64,000 nt of DNA. Source: Clostridium sp. Marseille-P2415. GTDB lineage: Bacteria; Bacillota; Clostridia; Lachnospirales; Lachnospiraceae. Numbering within the stretch: the first letter of the stretch is position 1; each line of letters opens with the position of its first letter. Both the position numbers and the translations under genes were made by a program. The notes beneath the pieces are model-generated. The model worked only from the letters and a program-made list of their open reading frames with translations, ran no database searches and was not told where the DNA came from. This document shows positions 46,492 to 55,570 of the stretch, in pieces. The DNA is taken from NCBI RefSeq assembly GCF_900155545.1, contig NZ_LT732526.1, forward strand, positions 1,031,050-1,095,049. Direction: 5' to 3'.

Positions 46492-48539
46492 AGATTCAGT
46501 CTATCATAGCTTTTATCCAGATACTCCTGCAGTTTATTACGAAGCTCCCGGTGTTCCTCTTTTTCCAGTTCCGGATCTTCGTGAAACAGCCGTTTTACTT
46601 CCTCTGATACTGTTTTTAACAGGTTTGCATCTGTAAAAATATCCCCCAGCTTAAATTCCAGATCCCCGCTCTGCCGGATCCCGAAAATATCCCCTGGGCC
46701 CCGAAGCTTTAAATCCTCTGAGGCAATCAAAAAGCCGTCATTGGAATGATTTAGTATATCCAACCGCTCTTTGGTTCCTTCCTGGTCAGAGCCATTGACC
46801 ATAATGCAATAAGACTGGTATTTTCCACGCCCTACACGTCCCCTGAGCTGGTGAAGCTGCGCCAGTCCAAACCGCTCCGCATTCTCGATCATCATTACCG
46901 TTGCATTGGGTACATTCACTCCCACTTCGATTACCGTAGTCGATACCAAAACCTTGATCTCCCCGCCGGCAAACCGCTCCATGATCCCGTTTTTTTCCCT
47001 GGGCTTCATTTTTCCGTGAAGATATTCGATAGAAATGCCCGGCAGAGCATCCCGCAGGGTTTTTGTATAATCAACTACATTTTCTGCATCGATCATCTCA
47101 CTGGCTTCCACCATAGGGCATATGACGTAGGCCTGACGGCCGTCAGCGACTTCTCTTCGTATAAAATCATAAGCCTTACCCCGGTAGCCGGTATCTACAA
47201 CGCAGTTTTTTATAGGCAGGCGGTTTGCAGGCAGCTCATCAATAACAGAAATGTCCAGATCCCCGTAAATAATAATGGCCAGGGTCCGGGGGATAGGTGT
47301 GGCACTCATAACCAGCACATGGGGCTCTTCCCCTTTTTTTCCAAACATCTCCCGTTGGCTGACTCCGAACCGGTGCTGTTCATCGGTAATCACCAAAGCC
47401 AGATTGTTATATACAACCTTCTCCTGAATCAGTGCATGGGTTCCGACGATGATATCCGCTTCGTGAGATGCAATTTTCTCGTAGGCAATCTTTTTTTCCT
47501 TTGCTGTCATGGAGCCCGTAACAAGTATGGGCTTTTTATCAATCTTATGCTCCGCAAACAGCTCTGACATGGATTCAAAATGCTGTTTTGCCAGCACTTC
47601 CGTTGGTACCATTAAAGCTCCCTGATATCCGTTGTAAGCTGCCTGTAAGAGGGTCAGAATGGCGATGATGGTCTTACCCGAACCAACATCCCCCTGGATC
47701 AGACGGTTCATTACCCGGCCTTCTGTCAGATCACCGTATACTTCTGAAAGAACATTCTGCTGGGCTTTTGTAAGAGAGTAAGGAAGGCTTTCCTTTAACG
47801 CCTCCACCACCGGGGACAGATGCAGGGAATAAGAACTTGTTTTTTCTCCTCTCTGCTCCTTTAACCGCCGGACCGCCATGAGAAAGAGAAAAAACTCATC
47901 AAAAACCAGCCGCTTTCTGGCAAATAAAAGCTCTTTCCTGTCTGTCGGAAAATGAATATGTTCAATTGCAAAATTATATTCCGCCAATTCATGCTTTTTG
48001 CGCAAGTCTGCAGGCATGTAATCCCGTATCATCCGGCGCAGGCTTAAAGCCTGTTTTTCTGCTCTGACAATGGTCTTGTTGCTGAGCCCCTTGGTCTGGC
48101 CATAAACCGGCTGCATGGAATGAACCACCTGTTCATAGGCTTCCGCCGTAAATACCTCCGGCTGTTCCATTGTAAGGCGGCCGCTTTTCTTCACCACACG
48201 GCCCCGTAAAACAGCCCGCATCCCGGCTTTTAAGGTAGCATGAAGATAAGGCATGTTATACCAGGTCAGCTTAAGGGTCCCTGTCATATCCTTCAGGGTC
48301 GTTGTTATGACCTGGATGTGGCTGTAACGTTTGATATCCGGAGTCTTATAAAGCATCCCGGCCACCGTCATGACCGTATCCGGTTTCAGCTCTCCGATAA
48401 GCGAAGGTTCTTCATAAGTATCATACGCTCTTGGATAGTATTCCAGAAGATCATCTACGGTGAAAACTCCCATCTTTTGAAATAATTTTCCCGTTTTTTC
48501 TCCAATTCCCTTTAAAGAATCAATGGATTCCCGGTTCAT
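46488..48539 (-). CDS. recG: ATP-dependent DNA helicase RecG
   Basis: RecG (683 aa) reverses stalled forks and migrates branched DNA. Domains in order: wedge/OB domain (about 1-240), then helicase motifs I GDVGSGKT, II DEQH(RFG), III SATPIPRT, IV-VI including STTVIEVGVNVPNA and QLHQLRGRVGRG, and the C-terminal TRG region. The ATG at 48539 is preferred to an in-frame GTG at 48551, which sits directly on the AGGAGG. Confidence 0.97.
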   Translation of the reverse strand: MNRESIDSLKGIGEKTGKLFQKMGVFTVDDLLEYYPRAYDTYEEPSLIGELKPDTVMTVAGMLYKTPDIKRYSHIQVITTTLKDMTGTLKLTWYNMPYLHATLKAGMRAVLRGRVVKKSGRLTMEQPEVFTAEAYEQVVHSMQPVYGQTKGLSNKTIVRAEKQALSLRRMIRDYMPADLRKKHELAEYNFAIEHIHFPTDRKELLFARKRLVFDEFFLFLMAVRRLKEQRGEKTSSYSLHLSPVVEALKESLPYSLTKAQQNVLSEVYGDLTEGRVMNRLIQGDVGSGKTIIAILTLLQAAYNGYQGALMVPTEVLAKQHFESMSELFAEHKIDKKPILVTGSMTAKEKKIAYEKIASHEADIIVGTHALIQEKVVYNNLALVITDEQHRFGVSQREMFGKKGEEPHVLVMSATPIPRTLAIIIYGDLDISVIDELPANRLPIKNCVVDTGYRGKAYDFIRREVADGRQAYVICPMVEASEMIDAENVVDYTKTLRDALPGISIEYLHGKMKPREKNGIMERFAGGEIKVLVSTTVIEVGVNVPNATVMMIENAERFGLAQLHQLRGRVGRGKYQSYCIMVNGSDQEGTKERLDILNHSNDGFLIASEDLKLRGPGDIFGIRQSGDLEFKLGDIFTDANLLKTVSEEVKRLFHEDPELEKEEHRELRNKLQEYLDKSYDRLNL

Positions 48540-48574
48540 CCTTTCGTTCACCTCCTGTCTTTCCTGCTTTACGG

Positions 48575-48612
48575 TAAAAAAACCGGACAGACGGGACCTT
48601 CGTCTGCCCGGG
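48575..48612 (-). terminator. Terminator between fakA-type gene and recG
   Basis: CCGGaCAGACG and CGTCTGcCCGG form a GC-rich stem, followed on the minus strand by TTTTTTT. It would separate or attenuate recG from the upstream gene. Confidence 0.9.
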
Positions 48613-48635
48613 ATAAAAAAGCTGCCGGCTCTTCT

Positions 48636-50309
48636 TTATTCTACGGATAACAGATAATAATAAATTGGCTGGCCGCCGGCGTGAAGCTCTACTTCGCAGT
48701 CAGAAAACAGCTCTTCTGCTTTCCCTTTTAATTCTTCTGCATCCGCTTCCCTTACATCTTTTCCATAATATATGGTCACCAACTCCGACTCTTCTTCCAC
48801 CATGGACTTTAAGGCTTCCAGCACTGTGGTTCCAAGGTCTTTTCCGACAGCCAGAATCCCTTTGTCCCCAAGTGCCATGATATCACCTTCCCGGATCGCG
48901 GTATCATCGATCGTGGTATTGCGGACCGCATAGGTAACCTGTCCTGTCTTAACACGAGCCATCTCTTCTGTCATGATTTTTTCATTATCTTCCGGAGACA
49001 GATCCGGTGCAAAATTTATGATGGCAGTGATTCCCTGGGGTATGGTCCTTGAAGGGATAACGATCACCTTTTTGTGCTCCACCAGGCTCTTTGCCTGCTG
49101 GGCTGCCAGGATGATATTCTTATTGTTCGGCAGGATGTAAATGGTATCGGCATTTACCCGGTCAATGGCGTTTAACATGTCTTCCGTGCTTGGGTTCATG
49201 GTCTGACCGCCCTGAATCAGATAATCTGCACCGATCCCCCGGAAAATCTCATCAAGGCCATCTCCTGCAGATACGGAAATAAAGCCATATGGTTTTCTCG
49301 GCTCCGCCTTCTTTTCTTCCTCCGCCTTTTGCTGTGCCGCCAGTTTTTCCGATTCCTTAATTAATTTTTCCTGATGCTCTTCCCGCATATTATCGATCTT
49401 CATCCGGGATAAGGAGCCATAGGTCAGAGCTTTCTGGATCGCAAGGCCCGGATCGTTGGTATGGACATGTACTTTCACCATATCATCGTCTGAAACAACG
49501 ACAATCGAATCACCGATCGATTCCAGATACCCCTTGAATTCGTGCTCTTCCTTTTCGTCATAATGTTTTTCCAGATTAATGATGAATTCGGTGCAATAAC
49601 CGAATTTAATATTAAAATCATCCTTTTTTGCCGTATAAACTCCCGAAATGGCTTCGGTTCTTTTTACGCCAAGGGCGGATAAGTCAACCTCCTTGCCCGA
49701 GAGGCAGTCAAAGGCCCCCTTCATTACCTGCATGAGTCCCTGACCTCCGGAATCAACCACTCCGGCCTGTTTTAATACCGGAAGCATTTCCGGTGTCTGG
49801 CTTAATACATAGTCACCGTATTCAATCACTTTCTGACAAAACTCAAGCACATCCTCTGTCTCAGTAACCAGTTCCGCGGCCTTTTCAGCCATACCTTTGG
49901 CAACGGTAAGAATGGTTCCTTCTTTTGGTTTCATAACAGCTTTGTATGCGGTTTCGGTAGCTCTGACGAAGGAATTAGCCAAAATAGTGGCAGTCACCTG
50001 GTCGGCAGCCGCGATCTCCCTGGTGAATCCGCGGAACAACTGGGATAAGATAACACCGGAGTTACCTCTGGCACCTCTTAAAGAGCCGGAAGAAATTGCC
50101 TTGGCCAGAGCTTCCATAGTAGGATTTTCAATGGCAGCCACTTCCTTTGCTGCTGACATAATCGTCATCGTCATGTTTGTTCCGGTATCTCCATCCGGTA
50201 CCGGAAACACATTCAGTTCATTGATCCATTCTTTTTTTGCTTCCAGTCCTTTTGCACCTGCCAGAAATGCCTTCTGGAGCATTTCTGCGTCTATATACTT
50301 CATACCCAC
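48636..50309 (-). CDS. fakA: DAK2 domain fatty acid kinase FakA-like protein
   Basis: A 557-aa protein. The N-terminal DhaL/DAK2 domain (about 10-205) carries the Mg-ATP site FPVPDGDTGTNMTMTI and GARGNSGVILSQLFRGF; the middle and C-terminal FakA domains follow (YGFISVSAGDGLDEIFRGIGADYLIQGGQTMNPS). With a FakB partner, not in this window, such proteins phosphorylate exogenous fatty acids. The start is a GTG nine bases after AGGAGG. It follows the asp23 gene by 14 bases, a conserved pairing in Firmicutes. Confidence 0.93.
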   Translation of the reverse strand: MGMKYIDAEMLQKAFLAGAKGLEAKKEWINELNVFPVPDGDTGTNMTMTIMSAAKEVAAIENPTMEALAKAISSGSLRGARGNSGVILSQLFRGFTREIAAADQVTATILANSFVRATETAYKAVMKPKEGTILTVAKGMAEKAAELVTETEDVLEFCQKVIEYGDYVLSQTPEMLPVLKQAGVVDSGGQGLMQVMKGAFDCLSGKEVDLSALGVKRTEAISGVYTAKKDDFNIKFGYCTEFIINLEKHYDEKEEHEFKGYLESIGDSIVVVSDDDMVKVHVHTNDPGLAIQKALTYGSLSRMKIDNMREEHQEKLIKESEKLAAQQKAEEEKKAEPRKPYGFISVSAGDGLDEIFRGIGADYLIQGGQTMNPSTEDMLNAIDRVNADTIYILPNNKNIILAAQQAKSLVEHKKVIVIPSRTIPQGITAIINFAPDLSPEDNEKIMTEEMARVKTGQVTYAVRNTTIDDTAIREGDIMALGDKGILAVGKDLGTTVLEALKSMVEEESELVTIYYGKDVREADAEELKGKAEELFSDCEVELHAGGQPIYYYLLSVE

Positions 50310-50323
50310 AGGTAGTTTCCTCC

Positions 50324-50680
50324 TTAATCAATCACTCTTACGCCTTCGACAAAGATGTTAATTTTATCTACCGCCATACCGGTGAATTCTTCTACTTTGT
50401 ATTTTACATTTTCAATCAGGTTATCAGCCACCGCGGAAATGCTGATTCCGTATGCAACGATAACATGGAAATCAATGGTGATATGGTTGTCCTGTATGTT
50501 TACATTAATTCCGTGAGTCAGGCCTTCCCGTTTTAAAAGCTTTACGAGTCCGTCTTTCATGCTGACAGCCGCCATGCCGACAATACCAAAGCATTCTACT
50601 GCCGTAGTTCCGGCATACATGGCGATAACATCAGGGCTTACCTGGATTTCGCCCAGTTTATTATTGATATAACCCTTCAT
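50324..50680 (-). CDS. Asp23/Gls24 family protein
   Basis: A 118-aa Asp23/Gls24 (DUF322) protein: ISPDVIAMYAGTTAVECFGIVGMA-like N-terminus and the repeated IDFHVIVAYGISI and VEEFTGMAVDKINIFVEGVRV strands. Members coat the inner membrane and link to cell-envelope stress. GAGGTAGAG precedes the ATG. It is transcribed with the fakA-type gene and is divergent from rpmB. Confidence 0.93.
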   Translation of the reverse strand: MKGYINNKLGEIQVSPDVIAMYAGTTAVECFGIVGMAAVSMKDGLVKLLKREGLTHGINVNIQDNHITIDFHVIVAYGISISAVADNLIENVKYKVEEFTGMAVDKINIFVEGVRVID

Positions 50681-50759
50681 AGTCTCTACCTCCGTTCTTT
50701 CTGTCTGGTTTAATTATACATGATTTTTCCAAAAAAAGAAACAAATTTTTATTTTTCAC

Positions 50760-50788
50760 TTGCAAATCATAGCGTTTTCTGTTATCAT
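50760..50788 (+). promoter_or_regulatory. Sigma-A promoter of rpmB
   Basis: TTGCAA (50760-50765) and TATCAT (50783-50788) are 17 bases apart, about 55 bases before the rpmB ribosome binding site. Confidence 0.55.
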
Positions 50789-50848
50789 ACATTTGTTGTG
50801 GATTTTTCAACCATAAAAAATCCAAGTAGCTTTTAAGGAGGTGCAATC

Positions 50849-51034
50849 ATGGCAAAATGTGCAATTTGTGAAAAAGCTGCTCACTTTGGCAACGCAGTGA
50901 GCCATTCCCATAGAAGATCCAATAAGATATGGAAAGCAAATGTGAAGTCCGTTAAAGTAAAAGTTAACGGCGGCGCTAAGAAGATGTACGTATGTACTTC
51001 CTGCTTAAGATCCGGATTAGTTGAAAGAGCTTAA
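50849..51034 (+). CDS. rpmB: 50S ribosomal protein L28
   Basis: L28 (61 aa): begins MAKCAICEKAAHFGNAVSHSH and ends YVCTSCLRSGLVERA. The two CxxC pairs (Cys4/Cys7 and near residue 50) show the zinc-binding form. AAGGAGGTG precedes the ATG. It is a single-gene transcript with its own promoter and terminator. Confidence 0.98.
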   Translation: MAKCAICEKAAHFGNAVSHSHRRSNKIWKANVKSVKVKVNGGAKKMYVCTSCLRSGLVERA

Positions 51035-51043
51035 TCGAAGGAA

Positions 51044-51077
51044 ACTCCTGGCTGATGTCAGTCAGGAGTATTTTTTT
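51044..51077 (+). terminator. Terminator of rpmB
   Basis: ACTCCTGgCTGA and TCAGtCAGGAGT form the stem, followed by ATTTTTTTATT, 10 nt after the rpmB stop. Confidence 0.92.
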
Positions 51078-51086
51078 ATTTTTTTC

Positions 51087-51121
51087 ACAGGGCCCGGCCT
51101 TTTTTCAAAGGCGGGCCCTGT
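51087..51121. other. GC-rich hairpin between convergent units
   Basis: ACAGGGCCCG and CGGGCCCTGT with the inner pairs CCTTT/AAAGG form a very stable stem between rpmB and the small membrane-protein gene. Neither side has a long T-run, so it may work as a transcription barrier or a weak terminator. Confidence 0.6.
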
Positions 51122-51144
51122 TTATGATTAATAGCAATGCTCTT

Positions 51145-51282
51145 TTAGCAGCAGAACAGGTTATATCCCAGTACCAGACATCCAATTATAAACAGAATCG
51201 TAACGATAGTCGCCGGGATAAAAAGCAGGATTGCCATACCTGCTCCGAAACAGAACAGCATCAGTCCGCATACTCTTCTCAT
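51145..51282 (-). CDS. Small hydrophobic membrane protein (45 aa)
   Basis: A short frame downstream of gerW on the same strand. It begins MRRVCGLMLFCFGAGMA, continues as a second hydrophobic stretch (TIVTILFIIGCLVLGYNL) and ends in FCC. The start at 51282 is preferred because GAGGG lies five bases upstream; a start at 51315 would add 11 residues. Two short membrane helices fill nearly the whole protein. The function is unknown; the place after the sporulation gene gerW suggests a spore or envelope role, which is only inference. Confidence 0.6.
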   Translation of the reverse strand: MRRVCGLMLFCFGAGMAILLFIPATIVTILFIIGCLVLGYNLFCC

Positions 51283-51336
51283 ATCATCCCTCAATCCATT
51301 CAGGCTATATGACATCCTATGCGGCTTATCCCTTTC

Positions 51337-51777
51337 TTATTCTTCTGCTTTTTTATTATCTTCTGCGGCCGCCATCTCTTCTGCCACCTTTAAGGCTTCC
51401 GGAGAAACCTCTTTTGCTCCGCCGGCAAATTTATTGACAAAATCCGGAACCATGTCCAAAATCTTTGTTACAGCATCCTGCTGTTTGATGTTAACCAGCT
51501 TTGTCACTCCGTTCTGGATGATCAAAACTGCACTGGGACTCATCTTTGCGTGCATACCGCCGGCACCATTTTGTTTTGCATTTTCTGCAAAGGAACCGGC
51601 TGCCATACCGCAGGTTACATCCACCAAAGGCAAAATAATCGTATCATCCACCTTTACCGCATCTCCTACTACCGTTTTTGTCGCCACAAAAGCATCCATT
51701 CCCTTAAATAGCGCCTCAACCGTAGATGTAAAATAATTCTCTGCCACTTTAAACAATTCCTCCTTTATCGAAGCCAT
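51337..51777 (-). CDS. ytfJ: GerW family sporulation protein YtfJ
   Basis: A 146-aa GerW/YtfJ protein. Conserved blocks are FKGMDAFVATKTVVGDAVKV, TIILPLVDVTCGMAAGSF and GAGGMHAKMSPSAVLIIQNG. In Bacillus the protein is needed for normal spore germination. Its start overlaps the end of the DUF2953 gene by 13 bases; the same ytfI-ytfJ order occurs in Bacillus subtilis. Confidence 0.95.
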   Translation of the reverse strand: MASIKEELFKVAENYFTSTVEALFKGMDAFVATKTVVGDAVKVDDTIILPLVDVTCGMAAGSFAENAKQNGAGGMHAKMSPSAVLIIQNGVTKLVNIKQQDAVTKILDMVPDFVNKFAGGAKEVSPEALKVAEEMAAAEDNKKAEE

Positions 51778-52640
51778 CTCTTTAACAGAAGCCTGAAATT
51801 TTTATCCAGTAACATCCGGATTCCAATGAGAAGAACAGTTCCCAACCGAACCCTTCCCCGGAAAGTTCCTTCTGCCGTAAATACGTTCCGGTCGAATACC
51901 GGATACAGATTCAGATGCTTATGGCACAGCGGATAAATCACGCTTGCATACGTCAGCACCTGTCCGGTCAAATAAGGGTCATCAAAACCAAATGTAATAT
52001 TTCCTTTTCCCCGGCGGGGAAGGATATGCCGAATCAGTTTTTTGGCCTGCTTAAAAAACAGTTTTACTGTTTTCTGATTATCCTTATCGGAAACCCAGGC
52101 ACATAGTTCTGTTTTTTTCTCTTTCACCGCTTTTAGTGTATCATAAATCCTATGGAAAAAAAACTTAAGTTTTGATAAAACCCTGAGGACTTTCCTCTTA
52201 AGCCTGGAAAGCCAGAGACAAAGTCCCGGCTTCTTTCCATGTTTCGTCTCTTCCTTTGGCGGTGGAAGCTGGCCTTTGGGTTTCTCACGGATTTCTTCTT
52301 TCACTTCCCTTAGAGCTTCCGGTTCCCTTATCTCCATGGTCTGAACCATGATATCTTTTGCCTCTTCGAGCTCTGCCTCCAGTTTCTTAGGCTTTAAAAT
52401 ACGAAATCCGAAAAGGCGGACCGCCATGGTTAAATCTTTTTCGTATGAGACCGTTACGGTAAGGATATGTAACAGCCAGGAAAATCTGGCATGCCCCTTT
52501 ACCTTCCCGTAATAAGACCCTTCCGCCCGATACCGGACCGGTACCAGAAGGACCAAAAGAAACACCGACAGAATAAGACCTAAAACGATGAGTACGAAAA
52601 GCCCTAAGATTTTTAATAGTAACAAAATTATATGAAGCAT
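51765..52640 (-). CDS. ytfI: DUF2953 domain protein (YtfI-like)
   Basis: A 291-aa protein with one N-terminal membrane helix (LLKILGLFVLIVLGLILSVFLLVLLV), a basic central stretch and the DUF2953 core at the C-terminus (ITFGFDDPYLTGQVLTYASVIYPLC, then GTFRGRVRLGTVLLIGIRML). The ATG at 52640 follows GAGGTG. The family is a partner of YtfJ in spore formers; its action is unknown. Confidence 0.88.
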   Translation of the reverse strand: MLHIILLLLKILGLFVLIVLGLILSVFLLVLLVPVRYRAEGSYYGKVKGHARFSWLLHILTVTVSYEKDLTMAVRLFGFRILKPKKLEAELEEAKDIMVQTMEIREPEALREVKEEIREKPKGQLPPPKEETKHGKKPGLCLWLSRLKRKVLRVLSKLKFFFHRIYDTLKAVKEKKTELCAWVSDKDNQKTVKLFFKQAKKLIRHILPRRGKGNITFGFDDPYLTGQVLTYASVIYPLCHKHLNLYPVFDRNVFTAEGTFRGRVRLGTVLLIGIRMLLDKNFRLLLKRWLR

Positions 52641-52647
52641 GAACACC

Positions 52648-52977
52648 TCACACCTTACCGGCCTCTTCCCCTATAAAAGAAGGCAGGTCGAAGCCTCCAG
52701 TTTTCCGGTACATATCATTTACAATACGCCCGGCTACCTCCAGCGCTTCCCAGTAATCAGACGCAATGCCCATAATGAGAAATGCCTCTTCCCGGTAAAA
52801 GGGCAGTACCAGTGCTGTCCACGGGTAGATATCAAGTATATTATTCCCATTAGAAGCAGGTGTAATCACATAAACACCTGGTTGTGGCTTTAACCTGCGA
52901 ATTCCCTGAATGATCCGGTAACGTTTCTTTTTTGCTTTTTCCCCTACATACAGATGATCAAACCAGCTTATTTTCAT
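52648..52977 (-). CDS. Conserved protein of unknown function
   Basis: A 109-aa soluble protein that I cannot assign. It contains YRIIQGIRRLKPQPGVYVITPASNGNN and LVLPFYREEAFLIMGIASDYWEALEVAGRIVNDMY, a compact alpha/beta pattern. Its start overlaps the preceding gene by 20 bases, and the ytfI-type gene follows it after seven bases, so the four genes from 54298 to 51337 appear to be one unit. Confidence 0.82.
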   Translation of the reverse strand: MKISWFDHLYVGEKAKKKRYRIIQGIRRLKPQPGVYVITPASNGNNILDIYPWTALVLPFYREEAFLIMGIASDYWEALEVAGRIVNDMYRKTGGFDLPSFIGEEAGKV

Positions 52978-54298
52978 AATCCATCAGCTCTTCCAGCAAT
53001 TCCTTGCAAGTTTCCTTTTCCGCTTCGTCCAGACAGCTTTCCAGACTTCCTCTGATGTATGCCTGTATTTCGTCAATGGAGTTAAAGTAGACGGGGATAT
53101 CGGATAAAACCTTAGCCATAATCGCCCGGACCACTGGCTTGGAAGCACCGGAGAACACCTCTTCCAGTTCTTTAAAATATATCCCAGCCGCTTCCTCTAA
53201 ACAGGAACGGTCAACAACCGTCTCTTCTCCGGTGATCACAGTTTCTGTTTCATCGCTCCGTTTTTTCAATTCCGCAAAGCTGCTGCCTGATAAAAGCCTG
53301 TCAATGTTGACCGCTTTTATAAAATCCGGGTCAGCCTTTAATGCATCGCTCTCCTCCGGAAGTTCCGTCTTTAAATAGCGCTCATAGTATGCTTCCTGTC
53401 TTCCCTCTAACCGGGTGAGCTTATCAAAAAATTCTTCGTTTTCAGGAGAATAATCCTCTTTATCAAACTTTTCAATAATCTCCGTCACCAGGGAGCAGTA
53501 AAACGCTTCTTCCTTCCCGTCAATAACTGCTTCCGGCCGGGCAAACGTAAGGACACAAAAATCATTGATGATTTCCTGCAGCATCAAATAAAGCCCGGAT
53601 TCATCCATAAGGCCCTCACTGGCAAGGATAAGCCTGTCGGATGCCTCTTCATAGCCTTCTTTGGTCATACTGTGGTAATCGGTATGCCGGAACTGTTCCA
53701 ATGTTTCATAAAAATCCTTATGTCCCTCATCCATGCCTGCCGGTAATTTTGCCATGGATTCGGTACGCAGGGTATACAGCATATCCTTTAAGTTTTCCTT
53801 AGGAGAACCGATGTAAACCGAAAGTCCTTCCATAATAAGACAAAAAAATTTCTGCTTCGTCAAGCGGACCGGAAGCTGACTGATTATCTGTTTGATCCTT
53901 TCATTCATAACAGCCGCTTCTTCGGCATCCGCTAAAAATTCCATCAGCCGCCTTGTAAAGTTTTCATCATCAAGCCCTGTTTCCGGCAATGTCTTAAATT
54001 TCCGTTCCAGCCTGTTTATGACATATTCATAAATCTGAAAGCAGTCGGTGTAGGATGTCAGGACTTCCACTTCATGAGTGATGTCCTTTCTAAGGTCCAG
54101 CAGCCCCTCTTCCACATCATTTCCGGAAAAGTGATTCTTAAGCAGATGATTAAGCCGCCGGCAGTAAGCGGTAATCCGCTCTGAAACCACAGTCTCCTCT
54201 GATATGGTTTCAAATAAAGTATAATAATTCAGCGTCAGCCTGACATAAGAGTATTGGTACGCTGCAGTCATCTGTTTTTTCAGTAAACGGGTTTCCAA
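52958..54298 (-). CDS. Conserved mostly helical protein, unknown
   Basis: A 446-aa protein that is charged and helical throughout, without signal peptide or membrane segment. I recognise no catalytic motif. The start is taken as TTG 54298, six bases after GGGAGGAG; a TTG at 54340 would overlap cinA and has no ribosome binding site. It lies between cinA and the 109-aa gene of the ytfI-gerW unit. A role with the sporulation genes is possible but inferred from place only. Confidence 0.8.
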   Translation of the reverse strand: METRLLKKQMTAAYQYSYVRLTLNYYTLFETISEETVVSERITAYCRRLNHLLKNHFSGNDVEEGLLDLRKDITHEVEVLTSYTDCFQIYEYVINRLERKFKTLPETGLDDENFTRRLMEFLADAEEAAVMNERIKQIISQLPVRLTKQKFFCLIMEGLSVYIGSPKENLKDMLYTLRTESMAKLPAGMDEGHKDFYETLEQFRHTDYHSMTKEGYEEASDRLILASEGLMDESGLYLMLQEIINDFCVLTFARPEAVIDGKEEAFYCSLVTEIIEKFDKEDYSPENEEFFDKLTRLEGRQEAYYERYLKTELPEESDALKADPDFIKAVNIDRLLSGSSFAELKKRSDETETVITGEETVVDRSCLEEAAGIYFKELEEVFSGASKPVVRAIMAKVLSDIPVYFNSIDEIQAYIRGSLESCLDEAEKETCKELLEELMDYENKLV

Positions 54299-54320
54299 TT
54301 TTCTCTCCTCCCGGAATATA

Positions 54321-55568
54321 TCATGAATGGTAATTGGCAAGGATGGAACGGCGCAGTAAATCCAATGCCTTTACAACGGACTGTTCCCTGATCTTTTCCC
54401 GATTTCCTTTAAAATGGTATTCCTCCACCTTAACCTTATCCTTCATATAGCAGGAAATATAAACAAGCCCTACCGGCTTTTCGCCGTCTGAATCAGGTCC
54501 TGCAATTCCGGTTACGGCGATGCAGACATCCGCATCGGTGGCAAAAACGCCTCCGGTGGCCATTTCCTTGGCGGTCTGCTCGCTGACCGCACCGTATTTT
54601 TTCAAGGTGCTTTTGCTTACATCGAGAAGCTTTCTTTTCGCTTTGTTGGAATAGGTAATAAAACCTTCCCGGAACACTTCGGATGCCCCCGGGACATTTA
54701 CCAGCCGTCCGGCAATCAGACCACCGGTACAGGATTCTGCAGTCGTTACGGTCAAATCATATTTTTTAAGAAGACGGACAACTGTCATTTCAAGGGTTTC
54801 CTCTTCTTTCGTGGTATAAACATCGTTTCCGAAACGGTTTTTAATCTCTTTTACCACAGGCTTTAACAGACTCTTGGCCTCTTCCTCGCTTGATGCCTTG
54901 GCTGTAACTCTTAAATGGACCTCAGCCGTCTTTGCATAAGTGGCAATGGTTGGATTGGACTGTCCATCGATCAGGTCAAGAAGCTTGTCCTCCACCTGGC
55001 TCTCTCCGTGACCGCAGATCTTTATCATTTGGGAACGGATCACTTCCGGCTGAAGCTTCTGAAGGTAGGGGAATACCTGGTCACGGAAAAGAGGTTTTAA
55101 TTCATTTGGCGGTCCGGGCAGTAATATCGCAGCTTTCCCGTCTTTTTCCATGATCAGTCCCGGAGCGGTACCGTTGTCATTTTCAAGAACAATTGCCCCA
55201 AGGGGAACAAGAGCCTGTTTCCAGTTATTGTCCGGAATCTCTTTGTATATGCTGTTCTTAAAATACTTTTTTATCCGCTCTTTTGTATGGGCATCTTCTT
55301 CCAAAGAAAATCCCATGACCTCAGCACAGACCTCTTTTGTCAAATCATCCTCCGTAGGTCCCAGGCCTCCGGTCAAAATAACAACATCCGATCGGTTTAA
55401 GGCATTTGTTAATACCTCCGAAAGGCGTTCCCTGTTATCTCCTACTGTAACCTGATGATACATGGAGAGTCCCAAAAGAGCACACTTCTCCGCCAGATAC
55501 TGGGTATTGGTATTCACGATATTACCAAGAAGAAGCTCTGTTCCAACCGAAATCAGTTCAACTACCAT
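54321..55568 (-). CDS. cinA: Competence/damage-inducible protein A (CinA, NMN deamidase domain)
   Basis: A 415-aa two-domain protein. The N-terminal MoeA/COG1058 domain shows ELISVGTELLLGNIVNTN and DVVILTGGLGPTEDDLT; the C-terminal CinA domain (about 255-415) shows TAESCTGGLIAGRLVNVPGAS and AVTGIAGPDSDGEKPVGLVY, the nicotinamide-nucleotide amidase core. The ATG at 55568 is preferred over a GTG at 55574. It follows pgsA directly. Confidence 0.95.
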   Translation of the reverse strand: MVVELISVGTELLLGNIVNTNTQYLAEKCALLGLSMYHQVTVGDNRERLSEVLTNALNRSDVVILTGGLGPTEDDLTKEVCAEVMGFSLEEDAHTKERIKKYFKNSIYKEIPDNNWKQALVPLGAIVLENDNGTAPGLIMEKDGKAAILLPGPPNELKPLFRDQVFPYLQKLQPEVIRSQMIKICGHGESQVEDKLLDLIDGQSNPTIATYAKTAEVHLRVTAKASSEEEAKSLLKPVVKEIKNRFGNDVYTTKEEETLEMTVVRLLKKYDLTVTTAESCTGGLIAGRLVNVPGASEVFREGFITYSNKAKRKLLDVSKSTLKKYGAVSEQTAKEMATGGVFATDADVCIAVTGIAGPDSDGEKPVGLVYISCYMKDKVKVEEYHFKGNREKIREQSVVKALDLLRRSILANYHS

Positions 55569-55570
55569 AA

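Noticed and set aside
50661-50846. 61-codon minus frame between asp23 and rpmB
   Set aside because: It covers the rpmB promoter and an AT-rich non-coding gap and has no ribosome binding site.
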